Shown here one piece after another: positions 1 through 11,882 of a stretch of DNA of 64,000 nt. This stretch comes from Lathyrus oleraceus. Lineage: Eukaryota; Streptophyta; Magnoliopsida; Fabales; Fabaceae. A program made the position numbers and the translations under genes. The DNA lies in NCBI RefSeq assembly GCF_024323335.1, contig NC_066579.1, forward strand, positions 246,691,575 through 246,755,574, written 5' to 3'. Below the pieces are notes generated by a model. It was not told where the DNA came from, searched no databases, and was given only the letters and a program-made list of their open reading frames with translations. Positions within the stretch are counted from its first letter, which is position 1. Every line of letters starts with the position of its first letter.

Positions 1-864
1 ACTACACAGAGTCACTTGAGGAAATAAACAAACAATAGATAAAAGATTTATGTAATCTAAAGTGCTTCTAAGAAAGCAAATATTACAATAGTAAGAACAA
101 AGTGATTCACGTTATAAGCAAAAGCTTCGTGAAGATTTAGAGAGCAAGAGTGTTTTCTTGAGCGTTGATGTTTTAGTATAATTTTTCCTTGTATGTGTTA
201 TATACTGAATGTTGATTTGCAGTCCTTTATATAGAAGAGAAGTAGTGGTTGAAACTGGTGGATATTAAAATGAATTTACGCCATCACTTAAATAGCTTCT
301 GCAGGATAACTTTCTCTCCTTGAAATGACTACTTACCACATATAGTATCTTCTTTATTGAAATTGGAGATTAACGTCTCTTTCTGTATTAGGAAAACCAT
401 TTGCAAACCTTTACTTGACTTTAACGTTACTCTTTCATAATTAGCAATTCCATAATCAGAGTCTTCATGTTTCTGGAGATCTTGGAATCTGCTATCTAGC
501 TTCTGATGTTGATCTTTTGAGTTCTGATGATTTCTTCAGATAGCGCCAAGAGCTTCTGAAGTTTGACATACTGTTGTTCAGAATCAGAACTTCTAGAGCT
601 TACTTCTTGTTTAGATGCTTCTGATACTTTGCTGTTTTGCTCAGAGTTAGACTTTCTTGAACGTGTTTCTACTTCAGATGCTTCTTATCTTCTGATAATT
701 TGTATCTGATCTGGTTCTGTATCTGATGACATCATCAGATTTCTTCCTTCTTTCTTTAGAACCCTGCACACTTAGAAACTTTTCGTTAGGGTGCCATTTT
801 TGGTTTCATCCTTTGTTATCATCAAAATCAAGGAATCTGTTGTAGAACAATTTTTGTTCTTACA
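1..864 (-). mobile_element. Sirevirus-type copia LTR, truncated by the window edge
   Basis: AT-rich non-coding block that reads as the 5' part of a Ty1/copia LTR on the minus strand. It begins at 864 with TGTAAGAAC and replaces the coding sequence of an Ogre gag exactly there, so 864/865 is taken as an insertion boundary. It holds a TATA box about 630 nt into the LTR, repeated CAGAAGC-type motifs, and a palindrome-like inverted repeat at 721-740. The LTR continues past base 1, so the rest of the element, its primer site and its target duplication cannot be seen. The family call rests on general resemblance to legume SIRE/Maximus LTRs, since no coding part of this element is in the window. Confidence 0.65.
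226..234 (-). promoter_or_regulatory. TATA box of the left-edge copia LTR
   Basis: Minus strand reads CTATATAAA within CTTCTATATAAAGGACTGC, a good plant TATA box. Transcription would run toward base 1, leaving R/U5 in the first ~200 bases of the window. Confidence 0.6.
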
Positions 865-1992
865 GTAATGATTCCTACCATGTCCGTTTTGGGCATACAC
901 AGCACTCGATTCACCCTCCTTCTTGCGCTGACCATTACCAAAGGGCTTCTTTACTCCAGACGACGGGGCATTTCCCTGTATTTTCCCCGTTCTCAGCCAA
1001 CTTTCAATTCTCTCACCAGCCACTACTATTTCTGTAAAACCAGTGACGGGACAACCCACCATCCTTTCAGCAAAAGTCCCCTGGAGAGTACCCATGAACA
1101 AATCAGACATCTCCCGATCCACTAACGTTGGTTGAACTCTGGCAGCCAACTCTCTCCACCTTTGTGCATACTCTTTAAACCCTTCATTCGGCTTCTGAGA
1201 CATACCCTGCAACTGGGTACGGCTAGGTGCCATGTCAGCATTGAATTGGTACTGTTTAAAGAAAGCATCTCCCAAATCCTGCCAGCTCTTAATATCTGAT
1301 GATCTCAACTTGGTATACCACTCAAGAGACCCGCCAGATAAACTATCCTGGAAGAAATACATCCAGAGCTTCTGATCCATGGTGTAGGCAGATATCTTTC
1401 GGACAAAGGCCTGAAGATGAGTTTCCGGGAAAGAACTCCCATTTTACTTATCAAACGTGGGCACTTTGAACTTCTGTGGAATCACAATCCCCTCAACCAG
1501 CCCCATGTTTGTCATATTAATAGTCCAAGGAGAGGTATGGCTTTCCAGAGCCCTAATCTTTTCTGCCAGTACCTGAATCTCTTTGTTCGGCGGTTGAACA
1601 CCATATTGACCAAATTGCTCATTCAGCACAGAGAACTGGTCTTCTTCTTTATCCTCTACGGCCCCAAAGAAAGGAGGAAACTGATTATCCTTCAGAGTAT
1701 TGCCCACAGGACCTAGTCCTCCGCCTGCAGCAAAACCAAAACCACCACCATTGTTGAGGACTACACCAGCAGTAATTGCCTTCCTTCTGGGATCGCCACC
1801 ATCCCTAGAACCACCAAGACCGTTGTTGGAGGTACCCTCTTGATTATTGCCACTATTGGCAACCGAAGCCCGCCCAAGCTTCTCCACCTTCTCAACAAGT
1901 GCTTTCTTCCCCAAGGCGAACCCTTGCATGACGTTGATCAACTCACTCATCTTCTCTTTCAGCTCGAGAATGTCAGCGTTGGGTGGATCCAT
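865..1992 (-). pseudogene. Ogre copy 1 gag, truncated and interrupted by a stop
   Basis: Capsid (retrotransposon gag) protein of a Tat/Ogre Ty3/gypsy element. The start is set at ATG 1990-1992 (MDPPNADILELKEKM), which aligns with the gag start of copy 3. The central gag signature is clear: WMYFFQDSLSGGSLEWY, SRTQLQGMSQKPNEGFKEYAQRWRELAARVQP, LFMGTLQG. An in-frame TAA at 1444-1446 lies after VPTFDK, where copy 3 has a tyrosine codon, so it is a single-base nonsense change with the frame unbroken on both sides. The 3' end is lost where the copia LTR begins at 864, and the protease and pol that should follow lie outside the window. Non-functional. Confidence 0.85.
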
Positions 1993-2530
1993 CAGTTTGG
2001 GTTTGTTGCGTCTGGTAGGGTATCTGTACGGACGAGCTACGTGCAAAGGAATGATTCTGCGTGCGCGAGCAATGATTCCTGTAACAATCAAACACGTTAG
2101 AAACCAACACCTGCAAAATAGAAGATAAGTTATTATGATTCATGCATGAATGCAATGTCTATCCATATGAGGAACACTCTGTCTTTCGATCCTGGTTTCA
2201 TTGAGACGGATAATAATCCGATGGCAACATTCTGACATCAATCATCTGGTTTTACCATACAGAGCAGAGAGTTATGTTTTAGCAAAGATATCACCCGACC
2301 ATGTGTGTGTTAGGTGAGTGTACACAGAAAAGAAAATAAAGCTTGAAGATCACTCACTGACTGATAATAACCACTGTATAGCAAAAGTGCACTACACGTG
2401 CGAGAATCATACATCATGTTTGATACAAATCAACTTTACAATCCTCCAGAATCGGAAAGAAATACAAGCAAGTGAATTCCGTCAACATGCCTGACGGTAA
2501 TCCAACACATGATAACAACTGCAATAAAAG
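1993..2530 (-). other. Ogre copy 1 spacer between ORF1 and gag
   Basis: About 540 bases of A/T-rich untranslated sequence between the end of ORF1 and the gag ATG. The gag frame stays open upstream to 2091, but those residues have no counterpart in copy 3 and are probably untranslated. No further gene seen. Confidence 0.5.
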
Positions 2531-4288
2531 CTAATCTGAAGAAGGTCCCACAGAAGGCTCTGCACCATCAACCATCCTGGTAAACTTCATAGCGAACCTG
2601 AGCCCAGTGTTCTCCAGCCGAAGTCTTCCCACCTCTTTTTGATGAATCTTCATCTGTCGAAAATAATGGTCCCTCTCAGCAAGATAGTGATATCTCTCGG
2701 CCATAATCTTCACTTTCTCTTCTTCCTTAACCCTTAGCTTCGCTTCCCACTCTGCAGTAAGGGCTTTGGCTCTAGCTTCCCTCTGAGTCTTCACAAGAAC
2801 TTGTCTCTTCTTTTCATCTTCAATGACCTTCAAAGCTCTAACCAACATCTCCTTGGTAAGGTTGTGCTCCTTTGTAGATGCGTCTAAAGCTTGGCTGATC
2901 TTACAGTAATAGGCGGTGTCTTTCTCAAAACGCTTCACCTCCAGAGCATGTCTCTTAGCTTGGTCTTCTGCTTTCCCTTTGATTTCCTGATTAGCCATTT
3001 GAATTCTAGCGATGCTCATTTCTATTTCAGTCTTTTCTGCTTGCAGTTGATCTCTCTCCCTCCTAATCTCAAGAAATTCTTCCATACTGACAGCAGAACA
3101 TGGCTCCTCAATCAACGGGTACCAAAGATCACCCATCGGAAATGGTAGACGAGTGAGCTCAACCCTCTTTCTGAGCCAATCATCAAATGGAGGAAAAGAC
3201 CTGTTATTAGCTCTACCAAAAGGAATCTTGCCTTTCCTTTGAATGTTACACCATGCCTCAGACACTTGCCTCAACGATGACTGATTACCCTCAATCGGGA
3301 AGTAGAAAGACTCCTGAATCTCGCGCTTGAGAGGAGGAACCTCCATAGCAAACCCCATTTTCCACTTAAGAAGCGTCGGGTTATAATTAATATAACCTTG
3401 AACTCCTATAAGAGGCACATTGGGAAAACTCCCACAACTGCAAATGAAATCTCATCCAGCCTCATCAATGTGAGTCCAAGCTATGTCCTTGGCTCGCAAA
3501 CCCATCAACTTGGTTGCCCAATTAACAGTATGATCAAGAAAGACAAAGGCACCTCTGGAAGGAAAATATCCCCTTAACCATTTATATAACAGTTGAGCAC
3601 AACATCTAACCAATCCTCCATGCCGCTTCTCGTTTCGATTATGGACCGAGTAATAAACATCCCCAATCAAGGTAGGAATGGGATTCCTCTGAGCAAAAAC
3701 CCGGATGACGTTAATGTCCACAAAGTTCTTCTGATTAGGGAACAGGATGATTCCATAAATGCTTACAGCAAGCAAAGCACAAACGGCCTTCCAATTACCC
3801 AAGACAACATGCTCCTTGGCTTTAGCCTCCAAGAAACTCAGATGAAAACCGGGCAACTTTCCTTTCTCCTTCAAACCTTTCTTAGTCACTTCTGGGCTTA
3901 AATAAAGAGCACGAGAGATCTCACCAACATCAGGTTCTTCCTTAGTGACATAGAAAGGAATCTGGTTTCTGACCTGAATACCCAAGATATCGGCATAGTC
4001 CTCCATCAAAGGTCCCAACAAGTAATCCGGGAAGACAAAACATCTCAAACCCGGATCATAAAATTGGAGAAGAGTATGGATGGCACTCATATCCCCATCT
4101 GTGAGCCTGAAAACCATCTTCATAATACTACCATAAGCCTCACGGAACATCCCCACATGGTCAGGCGTAATCAATGCTATCATATCTTTCAACACACCAA
4201 TCTCTGGATCAAAGAAACTATAGACGACATCAGTTTTCAAGTCGGTCCTCATATCTGGAACAAGGATGCCTCTCAACCAGGATCTCAA
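2531..4288 (-). pseudogene. Ogre copy 1 ORF1 (extra ORF upstream of gag), one nonsense codon
   Basis: The additional ORF typical of Ogre elements, located 5' of gag; its function is unknown. The N-terminal half (from MRSWLRGILVPDM) is a globular region resembling a plant domain of unknown function seen in Ogre ORF1 (DUF7745-like, from memory). The C-terminal half, after EEFLEIRRERDQLQAEK, is strongly charged and predicted coiled coil with many E/K/R heptads. The reading frame is continuous over 1758 bases except for one TGA at 3452-3454, just before the conserved CGSFPNVPLI stretch that aligns with CGEFPNVMLI in copy 2. It is nearly intact, about 585 residues in length, but broken. Confidence 0.75.
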
Positions 4289-4860
4289 TCAAGAATGTAC
4301 CCTGCATATGGATAAACATGAGTTAGATGCGGATAAATGCAAAATGGGAATGATGCAGATGCATGAATGCAATGCATAGTGCCATCCTCCAAGTCATCTG
4401 AACATCAACTATACTGGATTCCGGTCTCTGAACTGATCACAACCATCTGAGGGACCGAGTAACCACAAATCCAACTTGGGAGTTCCGAAATAAACGGACC
4501 CGGAGGATACATCACCACCATCACAGGTAAATCACTGACCAAATAACAATAAGATCATCTGGACAAGCGACCCCAAATCCAACTCAGGGGATCCGAAATA
4601 AACGGAACCCACTCATAAATTCCACGGACAGAACTCGGGCGTCTCAGAAATAAATCTATAAATCCAACTTATAAATAGAACCCCAAATTACGGACCAAAC
4701 CAAAGTCACCATCAAAGAGTCACCAACAGAACCTGTATCTGTAAGAATCAAACCCTCCCCTCACAGGTGAATTCTAATAAGGTCATCCTAAGGCGGATAA
4801 TGGCCTCGACAATTGGATAAGATACTCAACGGGTTTGCCCTTTCGGATAATGGCCAACTA
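4289..4860 (-). other. Ogre copy 1 5' leader
   Basis: Untranslated leader upstream of ORF1. The block 4702-4855 matches the leader of copy 3 (47221-47370) closely, including ctcacaggtgaattctaa, ggtcatcctaaggcgga and caacgggtttgcccttt. This ties the two copies to one lineage although copy 3 lacks ORF1. The primer site and LTR that should follow on the right are absent; an unrelated LTR fragment begins near 4861. Confidence 0.6.
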
Positions 4861-5422
4861 CCATCAACCAACTTGCTAACCTTCAATTCTTTGGACTTTC
4901 TTGGCTAATGGTAGATCACATATGCACAAGATGATTAATTTTGAAGTGTTCCTTGAGAAATTTGATCAACTGGTGAGATAGCTTGTTGGAGAAGGTACTC
5001 AAGATACCCTGTTAAACTAGGGGTTTTAAGGCAAATCACCCTCAAACTCTTGAAGAAAATTTGATAAATATAATATGTAGTAATCAATGGAACACATATA
5101 TGATGCTCATAACCATTCTTGGATCAATTCATGGTTGTGCTCTTTGTCATGAGGGTCTCAAACCCTAGATATGAACTTGATAGATCTATGGAGATCATGT
5201 CCTACCTACAAAGGAGTTAGGCAAATGCAAAGACCTATTTTTGGTATTTTGGTTAGTAAAATGATAATATATAAGTATGATACAATCACATAGTGCTTGG
5301 CGATCTCTCCCAAAACAAACCCAATGAAAGAGGGGTAATGAGGATGCCAAGGTATGATCCAAATGCTAATGCATACGATGAAATTGCTTGAGGGATCTTA
5401 GGGTCAAATTTTGGGTCTTACA
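4861..5422 (-). repeat. Fragment of an unrelated LTR (TGTAAGACCC type)
   Basis: On the minus strand this block starts at 5422 with TGTAAGACCCAAAATTTGAC. This is the style of the 5' end of chromovirus-type gypsy LTRs common in legumes (from memory, not searched). It is placed between the Ogre copy 1 leader and the Ogre copy 2 LTR. The right boundary is sharp because the flanking sequence is also present at 15740 onward without it. The left boundary at about 4860 is approximate. No coding sequence and no second LTR were seen. Confidence 0.45.
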
Positions 5423-8400
5423 GGATGAAAGAAAGATGATTAAGGAAAACAAAGTGGTTGATTTATAATGGAATATGAAGAAGACTTGATAGTTGATTGA
5501 TAAGAATCACACTAAAGTCGAATAAGGGCTTTGAATAGCTAGGGTCTATGCCTCGTACGCAAAGTCACTCTAGACAAGGGTAGGAGAAACTTCGTCTCAT
5601 CATTCCTTATTACTTAAGGCTCATGGAACATGATACTTCTCATAACTGACAAGTTGTTGGAGAAGGGTCCCGTTGGTGCTCCTTGTGTTGATGTTGCTTT
5701 GTATGAAGAAGACTTGGTAGTTTACTCGACTCATATTGCACTAAACTCTATGAATAAGGGCAAACACTTTGAATAGCTAGAGCCTACACCCCCATACACA
5801 ATGTCTCTTTAGACAAGGGTAAGAGAAACTCTGTCTCATCATTCCTTATCACTTAAGGCTCGTATCGTCCAATTTGAATCGTATTTACCAAGTGTTGACC
5901 TTTAATTTATCTTGTATAATCCGCTGCTCGATATGACTGGAATATCTTGCATGAAAGACTGGTCTTGAAGCTTGGAGATCCACAATGTTAGAATTAGTTT
6001 TATCAAGTGATCAAGGGAATTTTGATCACTTGATTAGACTGTGGGATTATACACGATCAAAGGATTTAGTTAATCAAAATTTCTTTTGATCAACTTTAAA
6101 TCGGAGGGTTTGAATTGACTTGAAAAAATTAGCCTAATCTAAGGGTTAGAATTATTCATAGGTTATTCCTAAGGGATCATGTATGTGCTAGTCAAAGACT
6201 TGATTAAAACTATTTAATATTCTAAGTCAAATTCTAGTCCCAAAGGAACATGCATTTATATGGCTAAAAGGGCAAAATAAACCCTTAAGGGGCAAAATAG
6301 TCATTTTACAAGGATATTGATATTGAATTAATTCTACTCATGAAAATCAACTAAAATCAGTTAAACCTTAAACAATTCTCCTAAAATTCTAGAAAAATTC
6401 TCTAATTCTAATTAATTCCTAATTTCATAAGTCTAATTTACTAATTGAAAATATATTTCTAAAAATTCTAATTAAGTCTTAATCACTAAATTCTAATTTC
6501 TAAAAGAACTAAGACTTAAAACCTAATTGCTCATTAAGTCCTAATTATTAAGCTAATCTTATTTGCTAATTAAACAAAAAAAGGTAATTAACCCAAAAAT
6601 GTAACTAACTAGCCCAATCATACTGGAAATGGGCCATGAGGAATGAAATGGGGCGTAGGCCCAATACGCGGATGCTGGGAAGAGTCTTGGTGTACAGAGG
6701 CCCAACCGATCCAAAAGCCACAACAACGGGGGTGCATGCTGAAACATGTAGCATAGTAGCAATTTTCTTCTAGGCCCAAACAAAAGCCCATCGGAAATCA
6801 ACACCCAATATACATGAAATAGCAAGTGGATAAGGATGTGATGTGGCCAAAACATGAGTCAGCATGGAATCTTGGTCAATGCATTGGAACAGTCCATACT
6901 TGTGCAGTAAATCCCATTAATTGCATGTTGAAATTGAACGGATGGGCAATAATGAGGCATTGATGTTAAAGCATGTAAGAGATCAAACGACTTAGAATGC
7001 AATTGAAATTGAAATGCACTTCCCTCTCTCACACTTCAGTTATGTTTCGTTTCTCCCTCCGCCGCACCGACAACCTTCTCCGGAGACGGAGGCGTGCCAA
7101 AAATAAAATCAAGACGCAGACCCCAACCATTTCTGCATCCTGGATCCAAATACACCATCTCTCTGTCTAAATCCCCTTTCAAATCTCGAATCTAATAATA
7201 GGCGGGAAGAACCATAAACATTAGATTTGAAATTAAACGGTGGATGAGAGGAATCAAATCCTCTCCTGAGAGGGCTTCGATTCATGGAATATAATATTAC
7301 ACATTGGGATCAAGCTTGAAGCAAATTGAGCAAAATAGCGTACCTACTGACTGGAAAAGACGATAGATACGGCGGCGACGACAACAAAATCCACAGGTAC
7401 AATTCAATCCTCTTTCTTCTTCTTATGACTCCTTTTGTTCTTCCATTATTCAAACTTCTTTTTCCAAATTTCTCTCCAATATGTGAGTTATAAGGATGCT
7501 CTGATATTGAGAGAGAAAGAGAGAGCTTGTTTTGGGGAGGGCAGGTCTTGGTAATGTTGTTGAATGAATCGTCAATCCGAAATGAATGGAGGTCGGTTGA
7601 ATTTATAGCAAAGAGATAACATGAGGATTTAACTCTGTTAGTTGGATGAAATTCAAGTTAGTTGGAATGATTCACAGTATGAATCTGTTAGTTAGGATCC
7701 ATCAGATTCAGTTATAGTGGATTAGGTTAGTTAGTTATGTTCAAATGGAAGAAATAATTATGTTAAGGTGAAAGGAGTTAGTTAGAGTGAAACGGATTGG
7801 AAACTCAAGTGAGTGTTGTAACTTATATTTCGAATTACTTAGTTCAAGTTAGTTTATTAGGTTCGTGTTAGACCGAGTTTTAACTTTCAGCTAAATGAAA
7901 GTGTTAGTTTGAGTTTTGTGTTAAACTGAGTATTATTGAATGTGACGTTGATATGATGCAGCTCAATTGAAAATGTTTCAGCTCGATATTCTCTTGAATG
8001 ATATTAAAATGTTGGTATGTGACGTTTAGTTTTTTTTTCATTAAACATGATATTGATTAAAAAACCAAATGCTACTAAATATTAAACATAGTTATATTAG
8101 ATGTTGATTGCCTTGCTGTTTTGTGGAAGGTTGTGGCAATATTCATGGTCTGTGGTTTGAATTGTTGTATTGTTTCTCAAAGCTCACGATTAGCCCAATG
8201 GTGGGATTGTTCCATGTATTTGTCCTGTTGTACAACTGGTATGCTGATGCTAGACTATTGGGTTTATTGCAGAATTGGTATATGGTTGAATGTCTTGTGG
8301 TTTTCAAGATTGCTAGGTCTGCTGCTCAATTGGACTGTTTGATAAAGTTGTAGTTGTATAACTAATAGGCCAATTTTGTTGTATTTTCTAGGTTTATGGT

Positions 8401-8815
8401 TAGGTCGATTTTAGGCTCACGTGTATGCCTTTTTGGAAATGGTTTAAGTTAGGTTGTTTTATTAGTTTTGGTTTGTTATGGAATGTGAATGGATTAATGG
8501 TTATATGAAATTGTGGTTTATGAAGTTGAATGTTGTTTTACCTTAGAATGTATTATGAGTGGTTTGGAGTTTGAATTACCATATGGACTTGTTTGGATCA
8601 ATGGACTTTGAATGTGGTTTATTGAATGCATTGAACAAAATATGTTTGGTGTCCTATTTTAGAATGATTCTTTTGGTTTTTGTAGGTGATGCACAATGGA
8701 AGTACCTTGGCTTTGAACGAAGATGAAAGCATAAAGCATGAAGATGATGGGTATTAATGTTTTGAAGATGTAAGTGTAATGTTTGTAATCAAATTGAATT
8801 TTGGTGTATTTGGAA
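5423..8815 (-). mobile_element. Ogre copy 2, left (3') LTR, truncated at both ends
   Basis: Long non-coding block that recurs at about 15738-19033 with only scattered substitutions and indels (for example, about 70 bases near 6315-6385 are missing from the other copy). It is read as the 3' LTR of the decayed minus-strand Ogre to its right. Its TATA box is at 7601-7608. The right end at 8815 stops abruptly inside the repeat (after gtgtatttggaa) and joins protease-region coding sequence, so a deletion removed the start of this LTR together with the 3' half of the element. On the left it abuts another LTR fragment. Short internal repeats (5542-5626 and 5780-5862) occur near the left end. Confidence 0.7.
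7601..7608 (-). promoter_or_regulatory. TATA box, Ogre copy 2 left LTR
   Basis: Minus strand reads GCTATAAATTCAACC. It is conserved at 17800-17807 in the paired LTR. Confidence 0.45.
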
Positions 8816-9506
8816 GGACCTTCTTCTTCTTAGGCGGGATAACTGTGGGTGATGGAGACACCTTATGAGTGTATTTAGGAGAGAATACACAGACACTACG
8901 AATCATGCCTCTCGCTCCAGTTATATTAACAATTTCAGTGTCAAGGATTTGAATCTCTTTTCCGCCCACGTACGCAGTCGTTTCATACTTCCAAGGAACC
9001 ACCTTAGTGTTCTGATACGGGAACGGACCAGGAACACGGATATGGATCGACTGAATCCTCCTGGGAGAAGCCTTATTTGTCTTCTTCCTGTACACGATAG
9101 TTATAGGCTCAATCACTGCAATCTCTTTAACTGCCTTAGATTTAGAAAACGGTATCAACCATTGATTCATCAACTCTTGCACACATCCCTTTAAGTCGTC
9201 ACAACTGTCAGGATCAGATCTGCATATAACACAATCTTCATGAATACCAACAAGAAACTCAAACTGTTCAAGCATTTTCTACACTACTCACATCAGAATC
9301 TTCACATCATCAGCCCTCTTAACAGATTCTGCGGTTTCCTCTTCGATTACAGCACTGGCTGCTGGGCCACTATGATTAGGCATAGGGTTTGTTTTCACAT
9401 TAGGATTTTCTTCTATGGAAGACAAAACCTTCTGGTTAATCAACTCTTGGATTTTATTCTTGAGGGTCCAACAGTATTTTGTAGAGTGTCCTATAGGATT
9501 GTGCAC
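8816..9506 (-). pseudogene. Ogre copy 2 gag-pro linker region, fragment
   Basis: Decayed coding sequence homologous to the N-terminal part of the copy 3 protease ORF. The recognisable pieces are a cysteine-rich VCICRSDPDSCDDLKGCVQEL-like stretch matching CCQDCSDCASSENGCVQL in copy 3, and the KVVPWKYETTAY block matching RVVPWKYDNAYH. Frames shift between 9275 and 9506. The aspartic-protease motif itself is not present because the sequence ends at the deletion junction 8815/8816. Non-functional. Confidence 0.7.
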
Positions 9507-11412
9507 GAGGCATTAGGATTGTGCTTAGGATGATAAGGAAGCATGCCCTTAGGAAGTTCCTTTGGTATGAGGGCTCCCACATGTATTAGATATGGTACCA
9601 ATTCAACATAAGATACTGATATCTTATCAATGTGGGGATGCTTTCCATAGTTATTCCTATTGTTCTGGTCTTGGCCTTGACCCTTATACTCACGAGTGTT
9701 CTGTTGATTTTGAGCATTATGAGTCGGTGTTGGTTGTTGATTGTGATTTTATGGTTGATACTGGAATGGAGGTTGTTGATACTGAGCGGCGACAACATAA
9801 GGATACAGATAATATGGCATGAGAGCCATAGGAAATTGATATTGGGGGTGGACATTTATCGTTACAACATTTGCCTCCCCTTCTTTCTTTTTCGTAAAGC
9901 CCCCATGCGGCTTCTTATTCATTGTCTGTTGAGCAATGGTACCTACAATCTTTCCTGATTTAACCCCATTTTCGACACGTTCACCAATGGTCACCATGTC
10001 TGTGAAGTTGGTGGAAGATCTGCCGATCATTTTCTCAAAATACAACCCATGAAGAGTACCCATGAAGATGTCAACGAGTTCATTGTTCGACAAAGCTGGT
10101 CTGACCTTAGAAGCCATTTCTCGCTAACATTGAGCATACTCTTTGAAAGTCTCGCTGGACTTTTGTGTCTGATTTTGTAGCTGCAATCTGGTTGATGCCA
10201 TATCGAGGTTATACTTATACTGCTTTAGGAACGCCTAAGATAAATCTCTCCAGGATCTAATCTTGGTACGCTTTAAGCCCATGTACCAGTCCAAGGAAGC
10301 CCCTGACAGACTATCTTGAAAATAGTTGATTAGAAGATCATCGTTGTCAATATACGATGCCATTTTCCTGTGGTACATCGTAATGTGACTTCGAGGACAA
10401 CTTAGCCCCTTATACTTTAGTAGATTTGGTACTTTGAACTTTTGAGGGAGTGCCACGTTTGGAACTAAATAGTGATATCTTGCGTCTATGCCGAAGGTAG
10501 AGAAACCTTTGATATCCCTTATTCTATAATCCAATAATTGGTAATCTGCCAGCCGGGTCAGACTAGCAGTAGGAACGACGACATGACTGGCTGGTTAGGA
10601 GGTGTCTTGAGCCAACGTCTGAATGGACATAGTTTGGGGAGAAAACAACATCTGTGGTGGATAAGAGAAATCGGGAGGCACTGTTTAGGACACAACATGC
10701 ATCATGTGAGGGAACTTTCCTCCATCTTGAACATTAGGGGCCTGAGGTGCCCCAACTTGCACGTACTGGAGTGCAGGCTTGGTAGGTGCATATGGCAACA
10801 TCGAAATAGAAGTTGCCCCAGTGTAAGCAAACAAAGCAGCTTGAAAGTGATTCGGATTCGCAGGTCTGGCAGCTTGAGAAGGAATCTGAAAGTGGAGGCG
10901 TGGGCCTCGGTACTCATCTTTATTGTCAGGGGTTTCAACAAGAACCTGACCTTGGGCATTCTCAGGGTTGGCAGCATCAACCGTCTGAGGAATCTGGATC
11001 GTAGGCACACCCAATGGGAAAACAACATTCCTGACACCATTAGGGGCGACAAGAGCTTGATGAGGGATAAAGGCACCCCTATTAGCAAAATGAGCGGCGA
11101 GATTGGGGGGAATTCCTTCGGGATAGGCAACAACAAGCCTATTCACAGTAGAAGGGAACAAAGGCTGATTCATAGTAGTCGGTACCACGGTCTCCATAGG
11201 AGTTTTGACTGCGGCAATGACATTAACAGTTGTATTGGTCACCCTAACAACACTTGTGTCATTCGCAGCAACAGGGTTAGCTGAGGTAGAAGCCCTCTAA
11301 GCTTGGAGAATTTCTAGAATGGTCTCCATGTTTCCCCTGAAGAGGTTCATCTCACCTTGGACCTGAGCCAAGGTTTCCTTAACAGCAGAATTCTTGATCT
11401 CAAAGTCAGCCA
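9507..11412 (-). pseudogene. Ogre copy 2 gag, heavily degraded
   Basis: Gag of a more diverged Ogre subfamily. The start is placed at 11412 (MADFEIKNSAVKETL), preceded by the RANKSKL context also seen upstream of gag in copy 1. Most pieces (11587, 11242, 10534 and 10117 downward) share one reading frame and are separated by several nonsense codons, for example at 11297-11299 and after MMHVVS at 10685. The core motif is recognisable as NYFQDSLSGASLDWYMGLKRTKIRSW, then a Q/P/Y-rich tail near 9750. A proline- and asparagine-rich N-terminal half (about 10700-11240) has no match in copy 3. Old and non-functional. Confidence 0.8.
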
Positions 11413-11882
11413 TGAGTTTGGATTTGTTTGCACGGGTATAATAGCGATGACGAGTCGTCGTAGTTGCTGTAGAAAGATGGATAATGTAAGAATTTTGTTT
11501 TCTTGTTATCAAAATGTATGAATACATGAATGTATGGATGTAAGCCAAAAGAAATAATTTCGAGGGTGCCAGTGTGTCAGTGTGCATATATAGTCATACA
11601 ATTAGTAGGAGTAAAACAACGAAAGTATTTCAACAAAATCTCTTTTATTCATTTGAAGAACAATAATAGAAATTATTACAACTCGAAATCTTTTCAATGA
11701 ACTATAAGAAGATCAACCTTGATCCTTTCAAAGACAACCTTACACACTGATACGGAATGAAAAATAGCTCATGGAGTGTTGTGAGGAAACATGTCAGCAT
11801 ACGCCTTCTGCAGCAATCCATGAAGGTCCTCAAGCACATGGTCAATGAACTTGACCAGGCGTGCATGTCTTTCATTCCAATA
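11413..11882 (-). other. Ogre copy 2 spacer between ORF1 and gag
   Basis: Untranslated sequence between decayed ORF1 and gag, equivalent to 1993-2530 in copy 1. Reading frames here look like chance. Nothing else recognised. Confidence 0.4.

Noticed and set aside
7020..7200. GC-richer patch with ccgccgcaccgac and ctccggagacggag suggesting a captured host gene
   Set aside because: No reading frame survives in either LTR copy (7020-7200, 17220-17400); it is ordinary LTR sequence.
8108..8353. 81-codon plus-strand frame with hydrophobic stretches
   Set aside because: Lies in LTR DNA, is antisense to the element, and is disrupted in the paired copy near 18300-18550.
10538..11284. 248-codon open frame on the plus strand
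   Set aside because: Antisense to the decayed Ogre copy 2 gag region; no recognisable domain.
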